Source: Amycolatopsis camponoti
GTDB lineage: Bacteria > Actinomycetota > Actinomycetes > Mycobacteriales > Pseudonocardiaceae
Direction of reading: 5' to 3'
Assembly (NCBI RefSeq): GCF_902497555.1
Contig: NZ_CABVGP010000002.1
Coordinates: forward strand, 198,501-262,500
DNA: 64,000 nt
The position numbers and the translations under genes were made by a program. The notes under the pieces are model-generated. The model was not told where the DNA came from, searched no databases, and was given only the letters and a program-made list of their open reading frames with translations. Positions 49,290 through 57,728 of this stretch are shown piece after piece (the first letter of the stretch is position 1; the number at the start of each line of letters is the position of its first letter).

Positions 49290-50240
49290 ATGGCCGTGGC
49301 ACCCATCGCGAAGGGCTGGGTTCCCTTCGGCGGGTACCGCACCTGGTACCGGGTCACCGGCACCGCCGGGGGCGAGCTGCCGGCCGTCGTCGTGGTGCAC
49401 GGCGGGCCGGGGAGCACGCACGACTACCTGCTGAACCTCTGCTCGCTCGCCGAGCACGGGTTCCCGGTCGTGCACTACGACCAGCTGGGCAGCGGCGGTT
49501 CTACGCGGCTGCCGGGCAAGGGCGCGGACTTCTGGACGCCGGAGCTGTTCGGCGACGAGCTGGACAACCTGGTCCAGCACCTGGGCATCGAGGACAACTA
49601 CGTCCTCTTCGGACAGTCGTGGGGCGGGCTGGTCGTCGCGCGGCACGCCGCGCAGCGGCCGGACGGCCTGCGCGGGCTGGTGATCGCCGACTCGCCGGCG
49701 TCGTACCCGCTGTGGCGCCAGGAGATGGACGTGCTGCGCGCGCAGCTGCCGCCCGGCGTCGACGACCAGCTGCGGGCGCACGAAGCCGCGGGCACCACCG
49801 GCGCGCCGGAGTATTTCGAGCTGATGCGCGCGTTCTACGACCGGCACGTCTGCCGCGTGCTGCCGTGGCCGGCCGACTACCTGGCCTCGTTCATGGAGAT
49901 GGCCGACGACAACACCGTCTACGCCACGATGAACGGGCCGAGCGAGTTCACCGTCACCGGCACGCTCAAGGACTACTCGGTGACCGAGTACCTCGACGAC
50001 ATCGAGGTGCCGACGCTGCTCGTCTCCGGCCGTCACGACGAAGCCACCCCCGTCACGATCCAGCCGTACTTCGACCGGATCCACGACGTGCGCTGGGAGA
50101 TCTTCGAAGACTCCAGCCACGTCCCGCACCTCGAGGAACCCGAACGGTTCCGCGAAGTCCTCCTGGGTTTCCTCGAGGACATCCAGCCCACCGCACCCGC
50201 GAGCCGGGTCGCCGAACGAGAGGTCGCCAGCCATGGATGA
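49290..50240 (+). CDS. VinJ-like aminopeptidase removing the protecting aminoacyl group
   Basis: The 316-residue alpha/beta hydrolase is of the proline iminopeptidase family: VVVVHGGPGSTHDYLL (oxyanion HGGPG), LFGQSWGGLV (Ser110), LVSGRHDEATP (Asp) and EDSSHVPHLEEP (His). In vicenistatin biosynthesis VinJ removes the terminal alanine that masks the beta-amino group, freeing it for macrolactam closure. The neighbouring genes here are the same set. I chose the ATG at 49290, which has GAGGTGA upstream; GTG 49281 and ATG 49284 are alternatives. It overlaps the next gene by 8 bp. Confidence 0.88.
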   Translation: MAVAPIAKGWVPFGGYRTWYRVTGTAGGELPAVVVVHGGPGSTHDYLLNLCSLAEHGFPVVHYDQLGSGGSTRLPGKGADFWTPELFGDELDNLVQHLGIEDNYVLFGQSWGGLVVARHAAQRPDGLRGLVIADSPASYPLWRQEMDVLRAQLPPGVDDQLRAHEAAGTTGAPEYFELMRAFYDRHVCRVLPWPADYLASFMEMADDNTVYATMNGPSEFTVTGTLKDYSVTEYLDDIEVPTLLVSGRHDEATPVTIQPYFDRIHDVRWEIFEDSSHVPHLEEPERFREVLLGFLEDIQPTAPASRVAEREVASHG

Positions 50241-51192
50241 GGCCACCCGGCCGGGGTCGGCGGTCGTCTTCCCCGGGATGAGCCCCTGTCGCTTCGCCGA
50301 CTTCGGCAAGTTCCTGCTCATCAACCCCTTCGCCCGCAAGCTGATCTCGCAGGCCAACGACCGGCTCGGCTATTCGCTGGTCGACCGCTTCCGCGAGACC
50401 GAAGGCGACTACTCGGCCTACGCCCAGGTCGGGTTCATGCTCACCTGCGTCGCCCTGGCCCAGTGGGCCGAGGAGGAGCAGGGGATGAGCCCCGACTACT
50501 GCGCCGGTCCGAGCTTCGGCGAGAAGCCGGCCAGCGTGTACGCCGGTTCGCTCACCTTCCCGGACGCGGTGTGGATGACGGCGGAGCTCGCCCGCTGCCT
50601 CACCGAGTTCTTCGCGACCGAGTACACCGACGTCGTGACGCACTCGTTCGTCCGCACGCCGGAGGAGAAGCTCACCGATGCCCTGTCCCAGCTGGAGGGA
50701 AAGGGCGAGTGGTTCGACATCTCGTGCTACATCGACCACGACTTCTACATGGTCTCGCTGCGCGAGCGGAACCTCGACTGGCTGAAGCAGACGGTCCGGA
50801 GCATGGGCGGGCTCTCCCTCTACACGATGCGGCCGCCGTTGCACTCACGGGCGTTCGGCGCGCTGCGCCGCAAGGCCGAGGACGAGGTGCTCGGCGGGCT
50901 GGACTTCCACGACCCGCTGCTGCCGATCGTCGCCGACCAGGACGGTGAGATCCTGAGCAGCGGCGAGCAGGTGCGCACGATGCTGCTCGACAGCATCGTC
51001 AAACCGCTGCGCTGGCCGGACGTCGTCTCGACGCTGGCGGACAACGGCGTGGGCAAGCTCTGGATCGCGGGGCCGGACACGCTGTTCGGGCGCGTCCGCG
51101 TCACCACGAGCCGCTTCGAGGTCGTCACGGTGAACCCGCGCCTGGCCCTGCAGCCCCGCCGCCGGGGCGCAGGACCCTCGCGGGTCAGCTAG
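50233..51192 (+). CDS. VinK-like trans-acyltransferase for the starter unit
   Basis: The 319-residue malonyl-transferase-like protein has AVVFPGMSPCRFADFGKFL at the start, nucleophile Ser94 in CAGPSFGEKPA instead of the usual GHSxG, and a His in RPPLHSRAFG. This altered motif is that of VinK-type enzymes, which move the aminoacyl-beta-amino acyl starter from a stand-alone ACP to the loading ACP of the polyketide synthase. Both carrier proteins are present (51185-51430 and the N-terminus at 59033). It starts with ATG 50233 and overlaps the ACP gene tail to tail by 8 bp. Confidence 0.88.
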   Translation: MDEATRPGSAVVFPGMSPCRFADFGKFLLINPFARKLISQANDRLGYSLVDRFRETEGDYSAYAQVGFMLTCVALAQWAEEEQGMSPDYCAGPSFGEKPASVYAGSLTFPDAVWMTAELARCLTEFFATEYTDVVTHSFVRTPEEKLTDALSQLEGKGEWFDISCYIDHDFYMVSLRERNLDWLKQTVRSMGGLSLYTMRPPLHSRAFGALRRKAEDEVLGGLDFHDPLLPIVADQDGEILSSGEQVRTMLLDSIVKPLRWPDVVSTLADNGVGKLWIAGPDTLFGRVRVTTSRFEVVTVNPRLALQPRRRGAGPSRVS

Positions 51193-51430
51193 CGGGCTGC
51201 AGCCGGGCCAGCGTGCTCCACAGCCGGCCGGGGTTCTCGAACGTCTCCAGGTTCAGGGCGTCGTCCTCGAACCGCACGTTGTAGCTCTGCTCCAGCACGG
51301 AAAGCAGCTCCACGGTGGCGAGCGAGTCCAGCCCGTACTCCCGCAGCGGCGTCTCGGCGGTCAACGCCTCATCGGCCGGCAGGAACGGGAGGTACGAGCG
51401 CAGCGTCTCGTCGAAAGTGCTGTCCCACAT
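51185..51430 (-). CDS. VinL-like stand-alone acyl carrier protein, 81 aa
   Basis: A carrier protein of normal length with the phosphopantetheine attachment motif YGLDSLATVELL (Ser36). It should carry the beta-amino acyl starter from the ligases to the trans-acyltransferase, as VinL does. It is on the minus strand, unlike the other starter genes, and divergent from the aminoacyl ligase at 51662. A 14-bp inverted repeat lies in the shared 231-bp regulatory region. Confidence 0.92.
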   Translation of the reverse strand: MWDSTFDETLRSYLPFLPADEALTAETPLREYGLDSLATVELLSVLEQSYNVRFEDDALNLETFENPGRLWSTLARLQPAS

Positions 51431-51541
51431 GGCTACTCCGGATCGCTAGGTTGGGATCTACCGAGAGGAAACCGACCGCCCGGTTCGGTTTTGGACTCTA
51501 CCGCGCGTCACCGTCCCGGATCGACGCATCGGCACCCCTAT

Positions 51542-51633
51542 TTACCAATCCGGCCAAAAGCAGGCCGACCCCTGAGCGGTAGGCGACTGTTCCTACGAGA
51601 GCCGTTCGGCCGTGACTGTGGCCGGATTGGTAA
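51542..51633. promoter_or_regulatory. Pair of 14-bp inverted sites in the ACP/ligase divergent region
   Basis: GGCCGGATTGGTAA is read on the plus strand at 51620-51633 and on the minus strand at 51555-51542, with 64 bp between. Each copy faces one of the two divergent genes. Each is followed by an AT-rich, -10-like stretch (TAACGAT to the right; TAAATAG to the left). It is either twin promoters with the same upstream element or two sites for one regulator. Confidence 0.65.
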
Positions 51634-51661
51634 CGATCAGCACAGAACGCGGAGGACTTCG

Positions 51662-53119
51662 ATGGACACGGTGCTCACGGGCGGGCCGCACACGCGGTTC
51701 CTGCGCGGCCTGGAGCTTTCCGGCGGCGGCGTGGCCGTCCACGTCGGCGACCAGGCGCTCACCTACGAACAGCTGCACGAGCTCGCGCTGCGGTGGGGCG
51801 GCGCGCTGGCCGAGCGCGGCGCGCGCACGGTAGGGGTGCTGGCGGGCAAGGGGGTCACCGCGTACGCGGGAGTCCTGGCCGCGTTGTACGCCGGGGCGAC
51901 GGTCGTGCCGCTGCGCCCCGACTTCCCGGCGGCGCGGACGGCCCAGATGGTCGAGGCCGCGGGCATCGACGTGATCATCACCGATGGGCAGGCCCCGGCG
52001 GGGGTGCCCGTTCTCGACCAGCGTGCCGGTCGGGCTCTCTCGGCGCCGCTCGCGCCCGCAGACACGTCGTACGTGCTGTTCACCTCGGGGTCGACCGGAC
52101 GTCCCAAGGGCGTCCGGATCGGGCGCACGGCGCTCGACCACTACTTCGGCCTGCTCGACGCGCGGTACGACTTCACCCCGGACGACGTCTTCTCTCAGAC
52201 GTTCGACCTGAACTTCGACTGCGCGATGTTCGACCTGTTCTGCGCGTGGGGCGCGGGGGCACCGGCGGTCGTGCTGCCGGGCGGGGCGTACCGGAACCTG
52301 CCGCGGTTCGCGGCCGAGCGCGGCCTGACCGTGTGGTTCTCCACGCCGAGCGCCATCGACCTCGTCCGCCGCACCGGCGGCCTGACCCCGGGTGCGCTGC
52401 CCGGCCTGCGGTGGAGCTTCTTCGCGGGTGAAGCGCTGACGGTGCGCGACACGGCCGACTGGCGCGCCGCGGCGTCGTCGTCGATCGTGGAGAACCTCTA
52501 CGGGCCCACCGAACTCACGGTGACGGTCTCGGGGTACCGCTGGGACGACGTCGAGACGCCGCGGGTCGCGGTCAACGGCGTGGTGCCGATCGGCGAAGTG
52601 CACGCGGGGCACGACTACCTGCTCCTGGACGAAGCCGCCGGCGAAGGCGAGCTGTGCATCGCCGGACCGCAGATGACCCCGGGCTACCTCGACCCGGCCG
52701 ACGAACAGGGCCGGTTCCTGGACCGCGACGGCCGGCGCTTCTACCGCACGGGCGATCGCGTCCGCCGGCTCGCCGACGGTCTCGCCTACCTCGGGCGGCT
52801 CGACTCCCAGGTCCAGGTGCTGGGCTGGCGCGTCGAGCTGACCGAGGTCGAGCACGCCCTGCGCGACTGCGGTGTCGGAGACGTGGTGGTGCTGGGCGTC
52901 GCCGGAGACGCGGGGACCGAGCTGTTCGTCTTCTACACGGGCGGAGAACGGCCGGTGCTGGAAATGGTGCGCGCCCTGCGGGCGGTGCTGCCGGAAGGCG
53001 TGATCCCGCGGCACTACCGGCACGTGGACGAGTTCCCGCTGAACTCCAACCGCAAGATCGACCGCAAGACCCTGGCCGCCCGCGCGGCCGACCTCCTGGC
53101 CCCGGTGCCCGTGGGCTGA
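51662..53119 (+). CDS. VinM-like aminoacyl-ACP ligase (adenylation enzyme)
   Basis: The 485-residue stand-alone adenylation enzyme has core motifs VLFTSGSTGRPKGV (A3), QTFDLNFDCAMFD (A4, Asp that binds the alpha-amino group), NLYGPTELTV (A5), YRTGDRVRRL (A7) and the catalytic Lys in SNRKIDRKTL (A10). In vicenistatin, VinM adds alanine to the amino group of the ACP-bound beta-amino acid as a protecting group. The same role fits here. The specificity pocket is not decoded with certainty, so the amino acid could differ from alanine. The ATG at 51662 follows ACGCGGAGGACTTCG. Confidence 0.86.
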   Translation: MDTVLTGGPHTRFLRGLELSGGGVAVHVGDQALTYEQLHELALRWGGALAERGARTVGVLAGKGVTAYAGVLAALYAGATVVPLRPDFPAARTAQMVEAAGIDVIITDGQAPAGVPVLDQRAGRALSAPLAPADTSYVLFTSGSTGRPKGVRIGRTALDHYFGLLDARYDFTPDDVFSQTFDLNFDCAMFDLFCAWGAGAPAVVLPGGAYRNLPRFAAERGLTVWFSTPSAIDLVRRTGGLTPGALPGLRWSFFAGEALTVRDTADWRAAASSSIVENLYGPTELTVTVSGYRWDDVETPRVAVNGVVPIGEVHAGHDYLLLDEAAGEGELCIAGPQMTPGYLDPADEQGRFLDRDGRRFYRTGDRVRRLADGLAYLGRLDSQVQVLGWRVELTEVEHALRDCGVGDVVVLGVAGDAGTELFVFYTGGERPVLEMVRALRAVLPEGVIPRHYRHVDEFPLNSNRKIDRKTLAARAADLLAPVPVG

Positions 53120-53136
53120 GCAGTCTGCCGCGGCCT

Positions 53137-53184
53137 GGTCGTGAGTGGGAAACAGGGTTAGAACACTGTTTCCCACTCACGACC
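53137..53184. repeat. 48-bp palindromic element, copy 2
   Basis: 19-bp perfect arms at 53137-53155 and 53166-53184 with the same 10-nt loop as copy 1 at 45919. Position 12 of the left arm is G instead of A and the paired base on the right is C instead of T, so the pair A-T became G-C. It lies 17 bp after the ligase stop and before promoter C, and probably insulates the two units. Confidence 0.85.
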
Positions 53185-53217
53185 GCTTTGGCGTGCCCGG
53201 ACTCGGTGAGGCGGGGG

Positions 53218-53264
53218 TTAGGGGCCGTTAGGGGTGGGGATCCGCAGGTCGGCGCGGCTAGCTT
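53218..53264 (+). promoter_or_regulatory. Cluster promoter C: TTAGGGG direct repeat with -10
   Basis: TTAGGGG at 53218-53224 and 53228-53234, then GGCTAGCTT with TAGCTT at 53259-53264. Spacing between all elements is base-for-base identical to promoter A (38 bp from the first repeat to GGCTAGCTT). It drives the ligase-decarboxylase-mutase-P450 operon. Confidence 0.72.
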
Positions 53265-53333
53265 TTCGAAGGTCTCCAGGTGTGTCTTCCACGCCGGCCC
53301 GGTGATCCTTCGAGTCCCTACGGAGTGGCAGTC

Positions 53334-54782
53334 GTGAACGATTCCTTGGTCCATTCTCTGCTCGACGCCGCGGTGGGCGACGCGGCCGGGGCGACGGCCG
53401 TCCGCGACCGCGCCGGTGCGTGGACCTACGCGGAGCTCGACGCGTGGAGCCACGCCGTCGCCGTGGTGCTCGCGCGCCGCGGGGTCGGGCACGGCGATCG
53501 CGTCGTCGTGCAGCTGCCCACCGATCGGGCGCTCGTCGCCCTCTTCTACGGCACTTCGCGGCGCGGGGCGGTGTTCGTGCCGATCAACCCGGCGATGAAG
53601 AAGTTCCACTTCGACTCCGTCGTGGCCAACGCCGAACCCGTGCTGGTGCTGACCCCCGAGGAGTTCGGTCCCTTGTGGACCGAGGTCGAGGAAGCCCGCG
53701 GTAGCAAAGCGGAACCCGTCGACATCCACGAAGACGACATCGCCGTCCTCGTCTACACCTCCGGCAGCACCGCCGCGCCGAAGGGTGTGATCGGCCCGCA
53801 CCGGCAGGTCACCTTCGCCACCCGCGCGATCCAGGAAGTCCTCGGCTACCGCCGCGACGACGTCGTCTTCTGCCGGTTCCCGATGTCCTGGGACTACGGC
53901 CTCTACAAGGTCCTGATGTCCACAGTGGGCCGCAGCGAGATCGTGCTCGCCGACGCCGAGTCGGATCTGCGGCTGCTGCAGCGGATGCGGGAGGTCGGTG
54001 CCACCGTCGTGCCGATCGTGCCGTCGCTGGCCACCATGATCGCCACGCTCGCCGCGCGCGACAGCGAACCCGCCGCGCCCGTGCGGCTGTTCACCAACAC
54101 CGGCGCCGCCCTGCCGGACGCCACCATCGCCCAGCTGCGCGCGGCCTTCCCGCAGGCCAAGGTCGTCCGCCAGTTCGGGCAGACCGAGTGCAAGCGGATC
54201 ACGATCATGCCGCCCGGCGAGGACACCGAGCGACCCGGTTCGTCCGGGCTGCCGCTGCCGGGCACCTCCGTGCTGATCCTCGCCGCCGACGGGACCGAGC
54301 TGCCGGCCGGGGACATCGGTGAGATCGTCGCCGCCGGCCCGCACGTGATGCCCGGCTACTGGCGGGCCCCCGAGATCTCCGCCCGCGCGTTCCGCCGCGA
54401 CGAGACCACCGGCGAGCTGCGCCTGCACACCGGCGACTACGGCCGCCTCGACGCCGACGGCTACCTCTACTTCGAGGGCCGCCGCGACGACATGTTCAAG
54501 CGCAAGGGAATCCGGATGTCCACTTTGGAGATCGAAGCCGCGGCGATGGACATCCCCGGCGTCCGCGCGGCCGGCGCGATCCCGCCGAGCGACACGCGGG
54601 ACCTCGCCATCTGCGTCGAGACCGACCTGCCGCCCACGACGGTGCTGCGCGAGCTGGCCAAACGGCTGGAGCCGCAGAAGGTCCCGTCACTGTGCCACGT
54701 CGTCGAGGAGTTCCCGCTCACGGCGCACGGCAAGAACGCCACCAAGGAACTCGCGCTGCTCGTGGAAGGGGCCCGCCGATGA
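53334..54782 (+). CDS. VinN-like 3-methylaspartate-ACP ligase
   Basis: The 482-residue adenylation enzyme has VLVYTSGSTAAPKGV, RFPMSWDYGLYKV, FTNTGAALP, FGQTECKRI, LHTGDYGRLD and the C-terminal Lys in TAHGKNATKE. Asp187, Thr256 and Arg288 keep exactly the mutual spacing of the VinN residues I recall as reading the beta-amino acid (Asp230, Ser299, Arg331). This supports 3-methylaspartate, with Ser replaced by Thr. It loads the acid onto the stand-alone ACP. GTG start at 53334 after CGGAG. The stop overlaps the decarboxylase start (ATGA). Confidence 0.88.
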   Translation: MNDSLVHSLLDAAVGDAAGATAVRDRAGAWTYAELDAWSHAVAVVLARRGVGHGDRVVVQLPTDRALVALFYGTSRRGAVFVPINPAMKKFHFDSVVANAEPVLVLTPEEFGPLWTEVEEARGSKAEPVDIHEDDIAVLVYTSGSTAAPKGVIGPHRQVTFATRAIQEVLGYRRDDVVFCRFPMSWDYGLYKVLMSTVGRSEIVLADAESDLRLLQRMREVGATVVPIVPSLATMIATLAARDSEPAAPVRLFTNTGAALPDATIAQLRAAFPQAKVVRQFGQTECKRITIMPPGEDTERPGSSGLPLPGTSVLILAADGTELPAGDIGEIVAAGPHVMPGYWRAPEISARAFRRDETTGELRLHTGDYGRLDADGYLYFEGRRDDMFKRKGIRMSTLEIEAAAMDIPGVRAAGAIPPSDTRDLAICVETDLPPTTVLRELAKRLEPQKVPSLCHVVEEFPLTAHGKNATKELALLVEGARR

Positions 54783-55987
54783 GCATCGACATCGCCGGTG
54801 AATACGGCACGCCCACCTACGTCTACGACCTCGACGTCGTCGCCGAGTCACGTGACCAGCTCTTCGGCCTGCTGCCCGAGGGCTTCCACCTGTTCTACGC
54901 GCTGAAGTCCAACCCCCATCCCGAGATCGCCCGCGAGCTGCGTCGCGGCGGCTGCCGCGCGGAGATCAGCTCCACCGGCGAGCTGGCCAACGCGCTGCAG
55001 GCCGGGTTCGACCCGGCCGGGATCCTCTACACCGGACCCGGCAAGACCGACGACGAGCTGGAGCACGCGATCGCCACCGGCGTCCGGCTGTTCTCCGTCG
55101 AGTCGCTGACCGACCTGCAGCACGTCGGAGCCGCGGCGGAGAAGCACGGCGTCACCGCGTCCGCGCTGCTGCGCGTGAACACCACCGCGAGCAGCGGCGG
55201 CACCGGCATCCGGATGATGGGCCGTCCGTCGCAGTTCGGCATCGACGCCGAGACGCTGCCCGAGATCATGCCCGCGCTGAAGGCGGTACCCGGCGCCCGG
55301 GTCGTCGGCGCGCACTTCTTCACCATGAGCAACGCCCAGGACGAGGACGCCCTGCTCGGCGAGTACGAGTTCGTGCTCACCTCGGCCGCGAAGCTGCGCG
55401 ACGAGGTCGGGCTGCCCCTGGAGATCCTGGACATCGGCGGCGGGTTCTCCTCGCCGTACGCGGTCCCGGGCCCGCGCACCGACTACCCGAAGCTGCGCTC
55501 GGGCCTCGAGACCCTGCTTGACCTGCACCTGCCCGAGTGGCGCGACGGCGGGATCGAGCTGGCGTGCGAGTCGGGCCGCTACCTGTCCGGCAGCTGCGGA
55601 TCCCTGCTGGCCGGCGTGGTGAACGTCAAGGAAAGCCGCGGCAGCCGGTTCGTCGTCCTCGACGCCGGGATCAACGTCGTCGGCGGCCTGTCCGGGATCG
55701 GCAGGCTGCTCCCCGCGGCCGTCGGCATCGAGGAGACCGGCGACGCGACGGGCAGCCTCGTCGGTCCACTGTGTACTCCCGGCGACTCGCTCGCCAAGGC
55801 CTCGAAGCTGCCTGAGCTGGCTTCCGGCGACGTCGTCACCGTGCCCAACGTCGGTGCCTACGGCGTCACCGCGAGTCTCATCAGCTTCCTCGGACGGCCC
55901 GCGCCGACGGAGGTCGTGGTGCGCGGCGACGAGGTCGTCTCGGTATCGCGGTTGGACTACCAGCGCGTCTACGAGGTTTCGCCATGA
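54779..55987 (+). CDS. VinO-like PLP-dependent decarboxylase of the ACP-bound starter
   Basis: The 402-residue fold-type III decarboxylase is of the ornithine/diaminopimelate family: YGTPTYVYDLDVVAESRDQL, PLP Lys43 in FYALKSNPHPEI, phosphate-binding DIGGGFSSPYA, and the C-terminal active-site segment VGPLCTPGDSLAK. It removes the alpha-carboxylate of methylaspartyl-ACP to give 3-aminoisobutyryl-ACP. It lies between the ligase and the mutase genes with 4-bp overlaps at both ends, so translation is coupled. Confidence 0.9.
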   Translation: MSIDIAGEYGTPTYVYDLDVVAESRDQLFGLLPEGFHLFYALKSNPHPEIARELRRGGCRAEISSTGELANALQAGFDPAGILYTGPGKTDDELEHAIATGVRLFSVESLTDLQHVGAAAEKHGVTASALLRVNTTASSGGTGIRMMGRPSQFGIDAETLPEIMPALKAVPGARVVGAHFFTMSNAQDEDALLGEYEFVLTSAAKLRDEVGLPLEILDIGGGFSSPYAVPGPRTDYPKLRSGLETLLDLHLPEWRDGGIELACESGRYLSGSCGSLLAGVVNVKESRGSRFVVLDAGINVVGGLSGIGRLLPAAVGIEETGDATGSLVGPLCTPGDSLAKASKLPELASGDVVTVPNVGAYGVTASLISFLGRPAPTEVVVRGDEVVSVSRLDYQRVYEVSP

Positions 55988-56460
55988 CGGAAGAACTGCA
56001 CTCCTACGCGGGCGGGGTCGTCACTGAGCCGTCGCGGCGGACGGTGATCGTGAGCAGCATGGCCTCGGACTCCCACACGTGGAACCTGGTCTACCTCGAG
56101 CTGCTCGTCGGCGAGCTGGGCTTCGACGTCGTCAACCTCGGCGCGTGCGTGCCCGACGAGCTGCTGGAGACGGAGTGCCTGAGCCGCCGCCCGGCGATGC
56201 TCGTGCTGAGCAGCGTCAACGGCCACGGCCACCAGGACGGCCTGCGCGTGATCCAGCGGCTGCGGACCTTCCCCGAGCTGCGCGCCATGCCGGTGGTGAT
56301 CGGCGGCAAGCTCGGCGTCGGCGGGGCGCTCAGCGCGGAGGAGACCGCGCAACTGCTGCTCGCCGGGTTCGACGCGGTCTTCGACGACCAGCAGGGTGCC
56401 GCGTCGTTCCGCCGGTTCGCCGCGACGCTCTCGGCAGGCGTGACCCAGGTGGAGGCGTGA
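55984..56460 (+). CDS. Glutamate mutase small subunit (cobalamin-binding, S)
   Basis: The 158-residue B12-binding Rossmann protein has TVIVSSMASDSHTWNLVYLELL, LGFDVVNLGACVPDE, LVLSSVNGHGH and MPVVIGGKLGVGG. The cobalt-ligating His31 and Asp29 of the DxHxxG motif are present, but the Gly is Asn34. The SxL and GG motifs are kept. With the E subunit it turns L-glutamate into (2S,3S)-3-methylaspartate by a radical rearrangement. It overlaps both neighbours by 4 bp. Confidence 0.92.
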   Translation: MTEELHSYAGGVVTEPSRRTVIVSSMASDSHTWNLVYLELLVGELGFDVVNLGACVPDELLETECLSRRPAMLVLSSVNGHGHQDGLRVIQRLRTFPELRAMPVVIGGKLGVGGALSAEETAQLLLAGFDAVFDDQQGAASFRRFAATLSAGVTQVEA

Positions 56461-57728
56461 GTTTCGAAGAGTTCGTCGCGCGTCGCCACGCCGCGGGCGA
56501 GCTTGTCGTCCAGCCTCGCATGGGCTTCGCCGACCCCGCCGCCATGCGCGCCGGGCTGGCCGCGACCAGGTCGGCGGCCGCCGCGACCGTCGGCACCGTC
56601 ACGCTCGACAGCTACACCCGCGTCTGCGACACCGCGTCCGTCGCGCACGCGCTGCGCAACGGGATCGCCCTCAACGGCTACCCGATCGTCAACCACCCGG
56701 CCGACGTCACGCGCGCGATGCTCGACGGCCTCGAAGGCCCGGAGTTCCCGGTGCAGGTGCGGCACGGTTCGGCGCGGCCCGCGGACATCTTCCGCGCCAT
56801 GATCGCCGCCGGCCTGCACGCCACCGAGGGCGGCCCGGTCTCCTACTGCCTGCCCTACAGCCGCACGCCGCTCGACGAGTCCGTGCGCAACTGGGCGCAC
56901 TGCTGCGACCTGCTCCTGGACGCCGAGCACCCGGCCGGGCGCCCGCACCTGGAGACGTTCGGCGGCTGCATGATGGGCCAGCTGTGCCCGCCGAGCGAGC
57001 TGGTCGCACTGTCGGTGCTGGAGGCGTTGTTCTTCTACCGCAGGGGTGTGCGCAGCATTTCGGTCAGCTACGCGCAGCAGACGAACATGACGCAGGACCA
57101 GGAAGCCGTCTCCGCGCTGCGCCGGCTGTGCGCCGAGCTGCTGCCCGAGGCCACCTGGCACGTCGTGATCTACGCCTACATGGGCCTGTTCCCCCGGACG
57201 TCGGACGGAGCGCGGGGCCTGCTCGGGACGGCGGCCGAGCTGGCCGTGAGCACCGGGTCGGAACGGCTGATCGTCAAGACCACCGCCGAAGCGCACCGGA
57301 TCCCGACGGTGGCCGAGAACGTGGCGGCGCTGGAACACGCCGGCGCGGTGGCGCGGTCGGTCACCGGCAAGGCCACCGTGGACAGGGACAACCAGGTCTA
57401 CCGCGAGGCGTACGCGCTCGTCGACGCCGTGCTGAACAGCCACGCCGACCTCGGCCGCGCGATCGTCGTCGCGTTCAAGCGCGGCCTGCTCGACGTCCCG
57501 TACTGCCTGCACCCGGACAACGCCGGGCAGGCGCGCAGCTACCTCGACCCCACGGGCCGGCTCGGCTGGTCGGAGCTCGGGTCGCTGCCGCTGCGCCGCG
57601 TGGTGGAGAGCCACCACGCGGACCGGATCACGTCGTCGACGCTGATGTCGGCGCTTTCCCACATCCAGAACGTCTACGACGCCGAGGCGCTGGAACAACC
57701 GATGAGAGCGATTGGGGGCGAGTCGTGA
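56457..57728 (+). CDS. Glutamate mutase large subunit (catalytic, E)
   Basis: The 423-residue TIM-barrel subunit has QPRMGFADPAAM, LTLDSYTRV-like strand VTLDSYTRVCD, NGYPIVNHPADVTR, RHGSARPADIF (substrate Arg), GGPVSYCLPYSRTPLDESV, and FGGCMMGQLCPPSELVAL. Family length is about 420-480, so it is complete. It makes the adenosyl-radical cavity for glutamate over the S subunit. The GTG at 56457 overlaps the S-subunit stop (GTGA), as expected for a fixed-ratio complex. In this context it supplies the starter precursor, not glutamate fermentation. Confidence 0.93.
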   Translation: MSFEEFVARRHAAGELVVQPRMGFADPAAMRAGLAATRSAAAATVGTVTLDSYTRVCDTASVAHALRNGIALNGYPIVNHPADVTRAMLDGLEGPEFPVQVRHGSARPADIFRAMIAAGLHATEGGPVSYCLPYSRTPLDESVRNWAHCCDLLLDAEHPAGRPHLETFGGCMMGQLCPPSELVALSVLEALFFYRRGVRSISVSYAQQTNMTQDQEAVSALRRLCAELLPEATWHVVIYAYMGLFPRTSDGARGLLGTAAELAVSTGSERLIVKTTAEAHRIPTVAENVAALEHAGAVARSVTGKATVDRDNQVYREAYALVDAVLNSHADLGRAIVVAFKRGLLDVPYCLHPDNAGQARSYLDPTGRLGWSELGSLPLRRVVESHHADRITSSTLMSALSHIQNVYDAEALEQPMRAIGGES

